From Lepas anatifera (Eukaryota; Arthropoda; Thecostraca; Lepadidae), in contig JAOTON010001354.1 of NCBI GenBank assembly GCA_034440635.1, forward strand, positions 62,001 through 126,000: a DNA stretch of 64,000 nt, written 5' to 3'. Positions 47,034 to 59,611 of this stretch are shown here, one piece after another. The notes beneath the pieces were generated by a model, which was not told where the DNA came from, ran no database searches, and saw only the letters and a list, made by a program, of their open reading frames with translations. The stretch's first letter is position 1. Each line of letters opens with the position of its first letter. Position numbers and translations under genes: made by a program.

Positions 47034-47650
47034 CAGTTTTTGGACAGCGTTCTGTTCTAGTAGCATCTCCTTTAGCCCTTTTAGGCAGCAGTTTATCCGT
47101 TCCCTCCTCTTTTTCTCCATTATTGGCTTTCTTCTCTTCTAGCCAGACTCATCGGCTTGACAGCGCGTACCAAACTCGGATCCATAACTTCTAATTATCT
47201 CCAGCTCAGCGCAACCTTACCTAGGGGCTGGTAACGTGGCCCCTCAACGCACCACTGCATTCCATTCACAACCTCCATAATGTCAGAAATTCTCCGATTT
47301 GGATGAATTCGAACCCTACGAAATGACGGGTTGACTTGCGAAATACTAAATGACTTGCGGCTTTAGCGAGCTAACGGCTACCACAGGACTGTTACAAGCT
47401 TGCAAAGAAAACTTTCCGAACTAAAGCAATATCAAAATATATAGATTCAAGAAGAAAAACTCCATAGCCTACCTTAACGTGGGCCGCAGGACTACAAACT
47501 ATTTACCTTCTGTTCTCGGTCACACATTTTATGACGAACTGGTACTGGTACTGGTGGTCTGTCGTAGTGCTGCTGCAGACTGCTAACGAGGCCCGTTCGC
47601 GCACCGCTGCTGCTGCTTAAGCTCGCAACAGCCTCCAGAATGTCAGTCAT
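47034..47650 (-). pseudogene. HES/Hairy-like bHLH copy H4 (exons 1-2 intact, no helix-2 exon)
   Basis: Candidate exon 1 (47507-47650, 48 open codons) and exon 2 (47034-47126, 31 open codons) both have good donors (AAG/GTAAAT and CTG/GTAAGT). Exon 2 encodes the full basic region and helix 1, PIMEKKRRERINCCLKGL then KEMLLEQ, without damage. The short module has no exon 3, and the next module DNA in the transcript direction lies beyond 9 kb of LINE2, hAT2 and passengers. A truncated product with basic region and one helix is conceivable; loss of function is more likely. Confidence 0.78.
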
Positions 47651-47742
47651 CTCCAACTTTCAGGCTGCTCATGTCCTCCAGAAATGATGGTTGATCATTA
47701 CCCATGACATTTGACCTTGGCATTTACATTGAGTTACCTGAA

Positions 47743-47756
47743 CTGTGACGTCATAG
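47743..47756. promoter_or_regulatory. CRE palindrome upstream of H4 (one mismatch)
   Basis: CTGTGACGTCATAG: the TGACGTCA core is intact and one outer base is changed. It is still 93 bp from the candidate ATG. Confidence 0.5.
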
Positions 47757-48600
47757 CATATTCTACGTCCGACTGGGTAACGCCTTTTGTGTGGAAGTAC
47801 TGGGGTTAATGACCTTGAACGTGGTTATATGGCCTATGACTTTGACTTTCATGTGAGGTTACCCTGAAATATCATCCCGGTTATATGGCGTTATAACGTT
47901 ATCACTTCGTCTCCAATGCAAGCGTTCTGGTACTACCGCCCGTTTGTAGCGATCTCCAAATGTAGGTCTGACTTTGAAAGCCTTTAAGTAAAACACAAAT
48001 TCGACCGATGTTCAGAAGTTCGCACACATCGACGTGCCGTTGAATTCTCTTAAATGTGCAGAGTATTGTTTCGGACTACCGACAGTTTTCCTTTCATCTC
48101 GGAAAAGTAGGTGAAGGGGGCTCCGAGGCCCGCCCTAGAGTGCGCGTTCTCGCCACAGCTTCCAGGATATCAGACTGCTCCAGTCTGAAGGCCCATAGTG
48201 TCCACGAGATCCTCCTAGCACTGCATTTTATTTCTAATCCCACAAACCAAAATAGTAATGACCAGCATTACTTCCCTAACTAGACTTCACGCTGCTAAGG
48301 TGCTGGATTATCTCCGAGCAGCTGGCTTCGTGATTGTATTTGACCCGGGCTGAAGACTTGGGAGTTTGGAGTTTCTTGAGTATGGGAGTTTCCTACGATC
48401 TGTATCGTTTTCACTTTTCGGAAAACACCTTTTTTACCACATAACTTTTCTGGGAACCGATTGGACCGATGAGAGCCCTCTTTCAGCTCTTTTGTACACA
48501 GATAAGACTCACAGCAAGGCATAAAGTAACAAGGCCGTGTTCAGCAGAAGTCTGTTTTACGTTGTGTTTAACTGTCAGTGATGGAGGCGCTATATGACCT

Positions 48601-50293
48601 TTAACACGCGCATTGACGGGGGGCGGGTACCCGCCCCCCTCGGGTTTTTCGGAGATAGTAGAGAAACGGCGGCGCGTAGCGCCGCCGTACTTGGTATACC
48701 TTTTCCCTCATCATTTTTACAACTTCTGTGAAAATTTTAGGGTTAGGTCATCTCAGGTCAGGTCACCAGTACAGGTCAAGTGACCCGACCTCAAAAAAAG
48801 TTTAAGATAGCATAAGTCGGAGCAGGGTGAACTTATCCGATTGAAACTCATATCACATAAAGGCCCCACCGAGTTCTCTAAAATATAATCCGGTATTTTT
48901 GATATCGATGACCTAAGGTCAGGTACGAGGCATGACCTCTCCATTGGAAATACATGGGAAAAATGGTTTTCACGGAATAACTCAGTAACGGATGGTGATA
49001 GAGCATTTATTTTAGCTGCATTAGACTCGCCTGGGCTTTGCGGTTCTAATGATATGCATTTTATATAATTTGACCCTGACCTGACCTCAGGTCAGGTCAA
49101 ATCCTTGATTTGACCTAGCAAGGTCAAATTATATATCATTCGATTCGGCTTGGTAAGAGGATTCAAATAGTTTAAGTCGTTTTGCTCTATCTTTACTTGT
49201 TCAGATGTAATGGCCGAAAAACTGAATTTACATGTTATCCCTATGACGGGCATGTTTTGACCTCTCGTGACCTTAACACGCGCATTGACGGGGGTCTGAG
49301 CCACCTTCGCATTGACGGGGGGGGCGGGTACCCGCCCCCCTAAGATCTCGAGAACCGCGGTAGGTAGCGAAAAACGGTAAACGGCGTTGGGCTGCCCATC
49401 CACTTCTCCATCGAAAAAATTTGAACCATTTTTTTGTCAGGTCACATTTAAGGTCACGAGAGGTCAAAACATGCCCGTCATAGGGATAACATGTAAAATC
49501 AGTTTTTCGGCCATTACATCTGAAAAAGTAAAGATAGAGCAAAACGACTTAAACTATATGAATCCTCTTAGCAAGCCGAATCGAATGATATATAATTTGA
49601 CCTTGCTAGGTCAAATCAAGGATTTGACCTGACCTGAGGTCAGGTCAGGTTCAAATTATATAAAATGCATATCATTAGAACCGCAAAGCCCAGGCGAGTC
49701 TAATGCAACTAACATAAATGCTCTATCACCATCCGTTACTGAGTTATTCCCTAAAAACCATTTTTCCCATGTATTTCCAATGGAGAGGTCATACCTCATA
49801 CCTGACCTTAGGTCATTGATATCAAAAACACCGGAACATATTTTAGAGAACTCGGTGGGGCCATTATGTGATATGAGTTTCAATCGGATAAGTTCACCCC
49901 GCCCCGACTTATGCTATCTTAAACTTGTTTTGAGGTCGGGTCACTTGACCTGTACTGGTGACCTGACCTGAGATGACCTAACCTTAAAATTTTCACAGAA
50001 GTTGTAAAAATGATGAGGGAAAAGGTATACCAAGTACGGCGGCGCTACGCGCCGCCGTTTTTCTGCTATCTCCGAAAAACCCAAGGGGGCGGGTACCCGC
50101 CCCCGTCAATGCGCGTGTTAAATGTGACCTGACAAAAAATGGTTCAAATGTTTTCGATGGAGAAGTGGATGGGCAGCCCAACACCGTTTACCGTTTTTCG
50201 CTACCTACCGTGGTTCTCGAGATCTTAGGGGGGCGGGTACCCGCCCCCCGTCAATGCGAAGGTGGCTCAGACCCCCGTCAATGCGCGTGTTAA
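48601..50293 (-). mobile_element. Family B TTAA element, copy B6, carrying nested B7
   Basis: Outer B copy between TTAA 48601-48604 and 50290-50293. It is interrupted at its internal TTAA (49273-49276) by B7. The outer flanks match those of B5 (TATATGACC on the left before C3, GGTTTGTCGCGCCC on the right), which supports a common insertion before module duplication. Confidence 0.93.
49273..50121 (+). mobile_element. Family B TTAA element, copy B7, nested inside B6
   Basis: Complete B copy in inverted orientation relative to its host B6. The host reads CGTGACC-TTAA-ATGTGACC, which is uninterrupted in every other B copy (for example 59293-59310). B elements therefore carry a usable target for their own kind. 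Confidence 0.95.
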
Positions 50294-50679
50294 GGTTTGT
50301 CGCGCCCTTAAGGCCAAATAATCGGTCAATCACGCTGCTAAGGCAAGACCAAACCATACACCAGCTACACGACACATTCTATTGCAAAAGAATGTGTCGT
50401 ACTGCAAATGACTGCAACCTCTTTTTAGCAGACATTTGTGAGGAACAATGTTGGACAAAAGGATGCCTTCGTCTACTCTGTGAGTTTATTTTTACTTGCA
50501 CAGAATAAGTTCACAGGCAAAGCGAGAGAGAAGAGAAATTAATGGGACAGCCATATCATCGGCCAACTTGATCGATTTATCATTTTTCCTAGGGCTTACC
50601 CCCAGGGTTGGATTAGGGAGGGCCATAACCAACCTCTATACATCAAGTAGTCTATCACAAATGCCCTTCCACTGGCCCT

Positions 50680-51710
50680 TTAACCCGCGCCCCACCGGGG
50701 GTCCGGCGCCACCTTCGCCCCACCGGGGGCCATCGATGGCCCCCCTCTAACTCCGAAAATATGGGCGTTAGCGCAAATCTGCAAAGTGCAATAGAAAGCT
50801 TGCGTGAATTCAGTAAGAAATTACTTCGCATGTTTTAGTGCTCAGGTTAATGGTTTGACCTCCAGAGGTCAAATTAGGTCAAGATCGGCTATTTTCACTC
50901 AAATATGCAATGATTGAGCAAACTGGGCATAACTCTTATGTCATTAGAGCTATTGAGGCCTGGTAAAGTACATTTGATAGCAAATTGCCAGTACTTTTTC
51001 CGCTATGTGGAATGTAAAGACCTCCCGCCAGTGGTTTGACCTCCAGAGGTCACCTCGTGACCTAATATGACCTGAGGTCACGAAAGGTCAGAAAGTGACC
51101 TTGGCGTATACCAAATGAAAGCCAGTGACAAGACAAACACGATGGTGTTTGTTTCACCGCTCTAGCTTAATTAGGTCAAAAGTTATTGCCAAAATACTGT
51201 TTTTGACCTCTGGTGACCTTGGATGACCTTGGAAAAGTCAAAGGGCAAATATGACCCCTGGGATCCGTGAAAGGGTGTCCAAAAACGTTGTTCTGAGCAG
51301 TCTGAGTATTTGCAATCATTTTTGTGGCTTTTATATCATGAAACAACTTTTCCCTATGCTTTTCCAATGGGAGAGGTCGCCTCGTGACCTGACCTCAGGG
51401 CACGAAATCGAAAAAATCCCGGATATACACCTTGTAGACCCTGGAGAGGTTATGAAATGTAGGAAGTTTCAAATCGATCGACTTTGAAATGTAGCTCTTA
51501 CAGAGCTCTAAAGTGAAGTGAGGTGACCTTGGTTGACCTCGTCTGGTGACCTGACCTTGGGTGACCCGGGGTAAAAAATTTCAGGGATGATGGGAAAATG
51601 ATGCAGTGAGAGGTAGAGCCCTCAACTGCGGTGCTGCGCCTCGTCGTTTTTCTGCTATCTCGGAAAAACCTTAGGGGGCCATTGATGCCCTCCCGTGGGG
51701 CGAGGGTTAA
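50680..51710 (+). mobile_element. Family A TTAA element, copy A8
   Basis: Copy between TTAA 50680-50683 and 51707-51710. The unoccupied paralogous sites at 16280 and 26620 read GGCCCTTTTAGG, so the target in this module differed by a base. Its right end is the most eroded among A copies (palindrome reduced to CCATTGATG, terminal repeat GTGGGGCGAGGG). Confidence 0.92.
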
Positions 51711-51860
51711 GGTTTATTGTCGTCAAAAATGTAAAATACCCCTCGTTTTAGTTGGATATGTTCATAGGAAGTATTTATTTATTTTATTACACGTTATCTG
51801 GCTCCTCCTCTCTAAATACGTCATACAAGCCGTACAAAGGTCACAGTCAACAATACAAAA

Positions 51861-54800
51861 TCAAGTACTCGTAATAAAATCACGAACAGTCTTCTTAAAA
51901 GATGGCAGACTAATGCAACGAATATTGTTGGAAATGACAATCTGGTTATACAGATGAGAAGCACGGTAAATGAAGCGTCGCTTTCCGTGGTTGTTTCTTG
52001 GGCATGGTAAAGATATATGAAATGGTTGACGAGTTGCGCGGCACACGCTTTGGTGGTTGTAGACAAAATTGCAAAGCAAGGATGGTGGTACATCTGTAGT
52101 TTGTATCTTATGGGTCATGCACACATCGAAATAATCAATAAGTTTCGCCATGGATAGCCATCCCAGCTCATGCATTACATCAGAAATATGATCAAATTTT
52201 TTTCTTCCGGAGATAACACGAGCAGAGACTTTTAAAACCTTCTGAAGATGGAAGATAACACTTGAGTTTGCACTGCCGTAGACTTGAATGCAGTATCTAA
52301 GATGAGATAGCACTAATGAGTCCATCAAACGAGGTACTGTACATGGAGGTAGGACGTGTTTGGCATGAATTAACCCGCGCCCCACCGGGGGGTCCGGCGC
52401 CACCTTCGCCCCACCGGGGGGCCATCGATGGCCCCCCTCTAACTCCGAAAATATGGGCGTTAGCGCAAATCTGCAAAGTGCAATAGAAAGCTCGCGTGAA
52501 TTCAGTAAGAAATTACTTCGCATGTTTTAGTGCTCAGGTCAATGGTTTGACCTCCAGAGGTCAAATTAGGTCAAGATCGGCTATTTTCACTGAAAAATGC
52601 AATGATTAAGCAAACTGGGCATAACTCTTATGTCATTAGAGCTATTGAGGCCTGGTAAAGTACATTTGATAGCAAATTGCCAGTACTTTTTCCGCTATGT
52701 GGAACGTAAAGACCTCCCGCCAGTGGTTTGACCGCCAGGGGTCACCTCGTGACCTAATATGACCTGAGGTCACGAAAGGTCAAAAAGTGACCTTGCCGTA
52801 TATCAAATGAAAGCCAGTGACAAGACAAACACGATGGTGTTTGTTTCACCGCTCTAGCTCAATTAGGTCAAAAGCTATTGTCAAAATACTGTTTTTGACC
52901 TCTGGTGACCTTGGATGACCTTGGAAAAGTCAAAGGGCAAATATGACCCCAGGGATCCGTGAAAGGGTGTCCAAAAACATTGTTCTGAGCAGTCTGAGTA
53001 TTTACAATCATTTTTGTGGCTTTTATATCATGAAATAGCTTTTCCCCATGCTTTTCCAATGGGAGAGGTCGCCTCGTGACCTGACCTCAGGGCACGAAAT
53101 CGAAAAATCCCGGATATACACCTTGTAGACCCTGGAGGGGTCATGAAGTGTAGGAAGTTTCAAATCGATCGACTTTGAAATGTAGCTCTTACAGAGCTCT
53201 AAAGGTGAAGTGAGGTGACCTTGGTTGACCTCGTCTGGTGACCTGACCTTGGGTGACCCGGGGTAAAAAAATTCAGGGATGATGGGAAAATGATGCAGTG
53301 AGAGGTAGAGCCCTCAACCGCGGTGCTGCGCCTCGTCGTTTTTCTGCTATCCCGGAAAAACCTTAGGGGGGCCATCGATGGCCCCCGGTGGGGCGAGGGT
53401 TAATCCTATGAGTATTCCAAAACAACGGTTAGATATCATTTTAACATGTTGGTCCCATGACAGGTAAGGATCCATGATAACACCCAAGTTTCTGACGGAC
53501 CTTGAGGATTGAATTAGCTCACCCATAAAACTAATTGTGACACGTTCATCAATACGATCAAGCTGACGTCTATCACCGCATAGTAGCAACTCAGTCTTGG
53601 CAGCGTTCACCATCATCCCGTGCTGTAAAAATCATGTGCTAAGAGTCTCTAAAACTGTTTCCATTGACTTCTGAACTAAGGCCAACTTATTGCGTGGTCC
53701 AGTAATGGCAACCTGTGTGTCATCCACGTAGCGTACAAAGGTAACCGGAAATCCATTTATTTCTTCGGGAATATGACACGAAATATCGTTGGATAGGACG
53801 TTGAGCAGCAAGGCTCCTAAATTGTACCTTGAAAAGTGCCAATAGTGATTGGAAGAGGTTTCGATAGTGTGTTGCCAACTCGAACTCGTTGAGTGTGTCC
53901 AGAAAGGTAGCTATTAAACCAACCGGGTGAGACTTGTAATAGCTGAAGTTTAGTAACAATTGTTTCATGGTCCACAACGTCAAAGCAGCGACTCAAGTCC
54001 AATAGTGTTAACAAAGAAATTTCTGACCTATTCATTCCCGCCAAAATTTCGTCAGTTACAGTTAAAAGAGCTGTAGCAGTAGAGTGTTGTGAGATGAAAC
54101 CATGTTGATCAGAGCCAAAGAGGCATTGATTTTTCAAATATGTTGTCAGCTGGTTGTGCACTACTTTTTCTATAATTTTGCAGATCGCTGGAACGATTGT
54201 GATTGGCCTGAAATTTACGGGGTCTGCCGGACTACCCTTTTTGTGAATTGGTATTACCTCGGCTCGTTTCCAGCTTGCTGGGACCGTTTCCGTAACGATA
54301 CTGACGTTTATGATATGAAGGAGGGTTCTTCCAATGATACCGAAACATATTTTGATAATTTTAATGGGTATATCTCCTACACAGGAGTTTTTGTTGGGTA
54401 GAGAAGAGATAATTTTTCCAAGTTCACTCAGCGTAATCGGCGTTAAGATAAGTGCACCCGCATTTACTCTAGGCAGGCGCACACTAAGTGGGGAAATGTT
54501 AGACTGCTGAAATTAATTCATTACTGTTGCTCTGGTTTTTCTACCCACTGAAGTGAAGTATTCATTAATTTGGTCGGGTGATAGATTTTCTGGATGAGTT
54601 AGAGGACCACGTTTTGGGGCAATTACTGGTTTTAATTGCCGAAACAGATCTGATGGTGGGGATTCGGCAACCCTACGCGCTATGTCCTCACGTGTGTCTC
54701 GTCGGATTGCTCTTTTGACTAATGTATTTAAACGGGTGTATTCTGCTGAATCTGAGTTGGATTTAGCTAAACGTCTCTGGCCCATCAATTCTAGTGTCTC

Positions 54801-55575
54801 GTCACATACAGGTGGTGGGTTCGGATTGTGTACACGATAACGTCGTATTGGGGCATGAATGTTTAGAATGCGATTAATCTCTCCAGAAAATGAGTCCCAC
54901 TGCTGTTCGCATGAGTTTGCCCGGTCTACGAAATGAACTCAGTCTGACCTGCCCACGTCATCCAAGAATGCTTGTGAATTTAAAGCGCGCCAATTACGCC
55001 CAGTGCGATACTCGCGAGCTGGCTTTGGTCGTGGGATCTTACTGGTGACAGTGACCCTTCTATGGTGTGCTGTATAGTCACATTTTTCAACTGTACACAC
55101 AGGCGACACGCTACCACAGCACAAAGCATCGGATAACAACGCAAAATCGAGTACCGACTGGGTGTTGTCGCGGTAAAAGGTAGGCTCATAGACTTGAAGG
55201 GTCAAACCGTACCGCTCAAGTTCTGCTAAACGGGAGTGAGCTAGTGGGTTCGTTCGAGCATCTGAATTGAAATCACCAGCGAGAATAATACGTTTCGATG
55301 GCTGCAGAGTGATAGCTTACTGCAACTGATCCTCTATGTCGTTGTGTCAATGTTAGTTTGATCGTTACTTGAGGAAGGAGGCCGGTAGAAACATCCAATA
55401 AGGGTGACTCTCCTTTTACTAAGCTTTGCTTTGATCCAAATCGACTCGCAGCTGGAGCCTTGCGATGATTTAATTGATAGTTTGTTTCCGCCTGAATTCT
55501 CTCGCGTATGAATATCGCCACTCCACCTCCTGATTTTTTGCGTCGGATAATTCGATCGCGTCTGAACATGCTGTA
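51861..55575 (-). pseudogene. LINE3 ORF2: partial endonuclease plus reverse transcriptase (broken)
   Basis: From 55575 downward: GYSMFRRDR and SGGGVAIFI (endonuclease), FNSDARTNPL, a connecting region, then RT with NFRPITIVPAI, QHGFISQHSTATA, LLDLSRCFDVVDH, ITIGTFQG (Phe in place of the usual Pro, as in LINE2) and RYVDDTQV, the catalytic box with both Asp. The C-terminal part (MMVNAAKTELLLCGD, NLGVIMDPYLSWDQHV) runs to A9 at 53403 and resumes at 52369 with IHAKHVLPP. Several frameshifts and stops (near 55260, 54930, 54500 and 53830) make it non-functional. LINE2 and LINE3 look like relatives. Confidence 0.88.
52370..53403 (+). mobile_element. Family A TTAA element, copy A9, inside the LINE3 reading frame
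   Basis: Full copy. On the minus strand LINE3 reads GILIGL up to TTAA 53400-53403 and IHAKH after TTAA 52370-52373. Removing A9 with one TTAA restores a single frame. Confidence 0.95.
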
Positions 55576-56369
55576 TCCGGGTAGGTTAACAACTGCCGTG
55601 TTTTCTTTTTATGGGATGCGCATAGTGCATGGCCTACACCTAAAATGATAGCAGCAGTAAAGTCCGTAGCCGAGTTCCTGCCTTTAGTACTGCCTAGGAA
55701 AGCGTGGACTGATAGGAGCTCCAGTGGAGACTGGTTCGATTTCTGGGGGATTGCAAGGCGTTCTCCCGCCAAGGTTACCACAGCTTCTGATTGTCACACC
55801 TGCAAGGCGCCCAACGTCCAAAAATCTCCGTTGTAGTGACGAACATAATCTTCAATCAGCTTGCAAGTTTTTGAAGACGCTCGTTGATCCGCTCAAATTG
55901 ATTCACAGGACAAACCACTTACGGCTCCATGTTGACTAACGGATTTTCTAGAATGCAGTACAGTAATCCTCACCTCTATAGACCATAGGAGAACAATGCT
56001 ACGTTGCGGCACACCTCAATGATAGCATATTCCTTGGCTTTTGTTACAAATAAAACTTATTATCCTATAGTTGCAAATTAATTTAGTTTTTATCAAAACA
56101 TTAATTAGCTCATACCTGTCCACAGTGTACACATGACCTAAAACCATTTGATGTCTGGCCTTTCTAAGGCCCAGTACACTTACTGAATTATTGCATGGAT
56201 ATACTGATATACTTATATTTGGATGAACTTCTTAGGTCCAAGGTCCTCAACAACAACGAGGCAGGAAAAAACTGTTAGAATAGAAGCCATTTTACCTACT
56301 TCGCTCATAATCGGCTTCTGATATGTTATTAACCTGTTTCTGCTTTTAGTAGGAAACACAGGAGAATGC

Positions 56370-56428
56370 GTGGCTCAGTGATGAGCACCCACCTTTTAAG
56401 CCATAGGTCCCGGGTTCATCTCCCAACA
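56370..56428 (+). repeat. SINE-like tRNA head in M5 (uninterrupted)
   Basis: A box TGGCTCAGTGATGAG and B box GGTTCATCTCC are present. TTAA at 56396-56399 is the unoccupied equivalent of the A4 insertion site. Confidence 0.62.
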
Positions 56429-56724
56429 GAACATTATACAAAAATTATTAGTGTCGAGCACAGTGTACTTGCTTGAATTTATTATTTGTGACAAATGGTA
56501 TTCTTTTGAAGCTCCAGCCTGACAAACTATAACATTGAGCCTGTTCGCAAGCAGGCACCGGTTGCTGAAACCGAATAAATGAAACCTAATTTTAATCCTT
56601 AAAGAAACCTCCTAATGATCGCGTCCCATTCTAAATAATTCCCTGTAAAACAATCCACTCTACTCGTAGCCAATTTAGCAGCTCATATTACTACAGCAAT
56701 TTCTCCATTATGTCATGAAACAAG

Positions 56725-56985
56725 AAATGTTGCGATATCCTCATCATGGATCCTGCTAAAGCGCTTGGTAAAGCTTACCAAAGCCTACGTATTCATAAGA
56801 TTTACAAGTATCCTGTCACAGGACAAGCCAAATCATTGGTTTTATACTTCCTGAGAAATAGAGCGTGACAGAATTGCCACTCCTGTCCAATCTGGTAGAC
56901 CACAAGGAAGTGTTCTCGGTCCCTGTATTTTCTCATGGTCTACATAAATGACCTCCTAAACAACCCAAGAGCACGCTGTTGTTAA
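56725..56985 (+). pseudogene. Reverse transcriptase fossil in module M5
   Basis: Same RT remnant as in M2, with the catalytic-block region present (ILIMDPAKALGKAY) and a GPQGSVLGPCIF-type stretch after a shift. Interrupted by stops. Confidence 0.65.
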
Positions 56986-57508
56986 TCCCGGCAAACCTTC
57001 AGCTGTGATTACGTGTTATTCCGATTATTTGTCTTCGTAACTTTTTCACAATTCAATAAAAAAAACCCAGAGGACTCAAACTTAGTAGTCAGAACTCGAA
57101 CTTAGAGATTTTCACTCATGACTCTCCAAACCCACCTTCTCCTCCGGTAAACAACCGGATAAGAATGAGTGCGTCTATTGCGAGCAAACGGCGACGGTTA
57201 AACACTTATAATCAAAGTTAAGAAGTAAAGAAGTAAGAAGTAAAGAAATACTAAAATAAATAGATTCAATAAAAGAAGAATCCCTTCCCGAGCGTGGGCC
57301 GCAGGACAATAGATTTATAACCATTTGTTCTCGGTCACACATTTCAAAACAGCCCAATTCTAGCAGTAGTATTTAAACAACAGCAATTCACAGCAATCCG
57401 AGCACGCATCCAGTACGTACCCCAGCCCAACACAGCGGGGCATGGCAACCCCACTATCAGGTACGCAGCAGAAAAAAGTGCTTCGCAGGATCTCCATTGC
57501 ACGGCCGC

Positions 57509-59505
57509 CTACCAGGACTGCCACGGCCCACTGCCTACGATGTCCTCGGACTCGACGCTACTAAAAACACTGCCGCTGGCACTGTTCGGCCGGAGCTCCG
57601 GCTCGTCAGCAGCCTGGAGCTGCTGAAGCAGCGCGTCATAGCGCTGCTGTAGCCTGGTGGTCAGGTGCGACACCGGAAAGCTGCTGCCGTTGCATCAGAT
57701 GATTGCGTCCTTTTGCGCTGGCCGTAGTGCAACATTTTGTGTAGCTCGCGCATATGCAGCACTGTATGCTCTAAAATGTCGGCCTTTTCTAGCTTTGAAA
57801 TCTGCGAAACAGGGCAGACCCTTAGCAATGAGGCTATGTCAAGGGCAATAGCAGCAGGTCCATGGGCATTACAGACTGGTTTGTTATACTATGTCGCTGA
57901 ATTGTCAACCTTAATATATTAAAATACTTCAAGGACATCAGTTGTGTTTGCGTGTCACACAGTATGAATATACTTCACTATTATTCCCAAATACAAGTTT
58001 CAGCTCCTTCTCAGACCATCATCAAATTGTGCTCAAACTACTTACCAGTTTTCGGACAGCGTTCTGTTCTAGTAGCATCTCCTTTAGCCCTTTTAGGCAG
58101 CAGTTTATCCGTTCCCTTCTCTTTTTCTCCATTATTGGCTTTCCTAGCCAGACTCATCGGCTTGACAGCGCGTACCAAACTCGGATCCATAACTTCTTCT
58201 AATTATCTCCAGCTCAGCGCAACCTTACCTAGAGGCTGGTAACGTGGCCCTTCAACGCACCACTGCATTCTATTCACAACCTCCATAATGTCGGAAATTC
58301 TCCGATTTGGATGACTTCGAACCCTACGAAATGATGGGTTGACTTGCGAAATACGAAATGGCATGCGGCTTTAGCGAGCTAATGGTTACCACAGGACTGT
58401 TACAAGCTTGCAAACAAAACTTAACCGAACTAAAGCAATATCAAAATATATAGATTCAAGAAGAAAAACTACATAGCCTACCTTAACGTGGGCCGCAGGG
58501 CTACAAATTATTTACCTTCTGTTCTCGGTCACACATTTTATGACGAACTGGTACTGGTACTGGTGGTCTGTCGTAGTGCTGCTGCAGACTGCTAACGAGG
58601 CCCGTTCGCGCACCGCTGCTGCTGCTTAACACGCGCAATGACGGAGGGGGCGGGTACCCGCCCCCCTCGGGTTTTCGGAAATAGCAGAAAAACGGCGGCG
58701 CGTAGCGCCGCCGTACTTGGTATACCTTTTCCCTCATCATTTTTACAACTTCTGTGAAAATTTAAAGGTTAGGTCATCTCAGGTCAGGTCACCATTACAG
58801 GTCAAGTGACCCGACCTCAAAAAAAGTTTAAGATAGCATAAGTCGGAGCAGGGTGAATTTATCCGATTGAAACTCATATCACATAATGGCCCCACCGAGT
58901 TCTCTAAAATATGTTCCGGTATTTTTGATATCGATGACCTAAGGTCAGGTACGAGGCATGACCTCTCCATTGGAAATACATGGGAAAAATGGTTTTTACG
59001 GAATAACTCAGTAACAGATGGTAATAGAGAATTTATTTTAGCTGCATTAGACTCGCCTGGGCTTCGCGGTTCTAATGATATGCATTTTATATAATTTGAC
59101 CCTGACCTGACCTCAGGTCAGGTCAAATCCTTGATTTGACCTAGCAAGGTCAAATTATATATCATTCGATTCGGCTTGCTAAGAGGATTCATATAGTTCA
59201 AGTCGTTTTGCTCTATCTTTACTTGTTCAGATTTGATGGCCGAAAAACTGAATTTACATGTTATCCCTATGACGGGCATGTTTTGACCTCTCGTGACCTT
59301 AAATGTGACCTGACAAAAAAATGGTTCAAATGTTTTCGATGGAGAAGTGGATGGGCAGCCCAACGCCGTTTACCGTTTTTCGCTACCTACCGTGGTTCTC
59401 GAGATCTTAGGGGGGCGGGTACCCGCCCCCCGTCAATGCGAAGGTGGCTCAGACCCCCGTCAATGCGCGTGTTAAGCTCGCAACAGCCTCCAGAATGTCA
59501 GTCAT
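57509..59505 (-). pseudogene. HES/Hairy-like bHLH copy H5 (exon 1 split by B9, exon 3 frameshifted)
   Basis: Candidate exon 1 is in two parts, 59476-59505 (MTDILEAVAS) and 58516-58629. Family B copy B9 sits at the TTAA of codons Leu-Ser (CTTAAGC in the intact copies). Exon 2 (58046-58138) is open and encodes PIMEKKRRERIN plus helix 1. Exon 3 begins at 57801 with ISKLEKADILEHTVLHMREL, an intact helix 2. It then loses one A (CAGCGCAAAAGG), shifting the frame before the old WQSW-stop end at 57509-57511. The bHLH domain itself is complete across exons 2 and 3. Confidence 0.82.
58626..59475 (-). mobile_element. Family B TTAA element, copy B9, inside HES-like exon 1
   Basis: Complete copy between TTAA 58626-58629 and 59472-59475. 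Five other HES-like copies keep the unoccupied sequence GCTGCTTAAGCTCGC (for example 22143 and 63300), giving clear before-and-after evidence. Confidence 0.95.
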
Positions 59506-59597
59506 CTCCAACTTTTAGGCTGCTTGTGTCCTCCAGAAATGATGGTTGATCATTACCCATGACATTTGACCTTGGCATTTACATTGAGTTAACTGGA

Positions 59598-59611
59598 CTA
59601 TGACGTCATAG
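59598..59611. promoter_or_regulatory. CRE palindrome upstream of H5
   Basis: Perfect CTATGACGTCATAG, 93 bp from the candidate ATG at 59503-59505. The ATG of the short upstream frame present in other copies is lost here (ACA). Confidence 0.55.

Larger units (their letters stand above)
37313..48604. repeat. Tandem module M4 (short type, hugely expanded by LINE2 and passengers)
   Basis: Module sequence is 37313-37537 and about 46850-48604 only, close to 2.0 kb. Between them lie LINE2, B8, hAT2 and A7. The plus-strand end at 48353-48600 repeats the block seen at 23920-24160 and 37065-37310. It carries HES-like copy H4. Confidence 0.75.
51772..55590 (-). mobile_element. LINE3: 5'-truncated non-LTR retrotransposon with A9 inserted
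   Basis: Interrupts the module between TTCATAGGAAGTA and AACTGCCGTG, which are adjacent at 26670-26690. The 3' end (low coordinates) has an AAATA-type repeat tail. The 5' end is truncated inside the endonuclease domain. Without A9 it is about 2.8 kb. Confidence 0.85.

Noticed and set aside
48420..48460. TGGGAA near 48450 as a Notch-response (Su(H)/RBPJ) site in the HES-like upstream region
   Set aside because: Only a short partial match without the flanking consensus, and no paired site; too weak to list.
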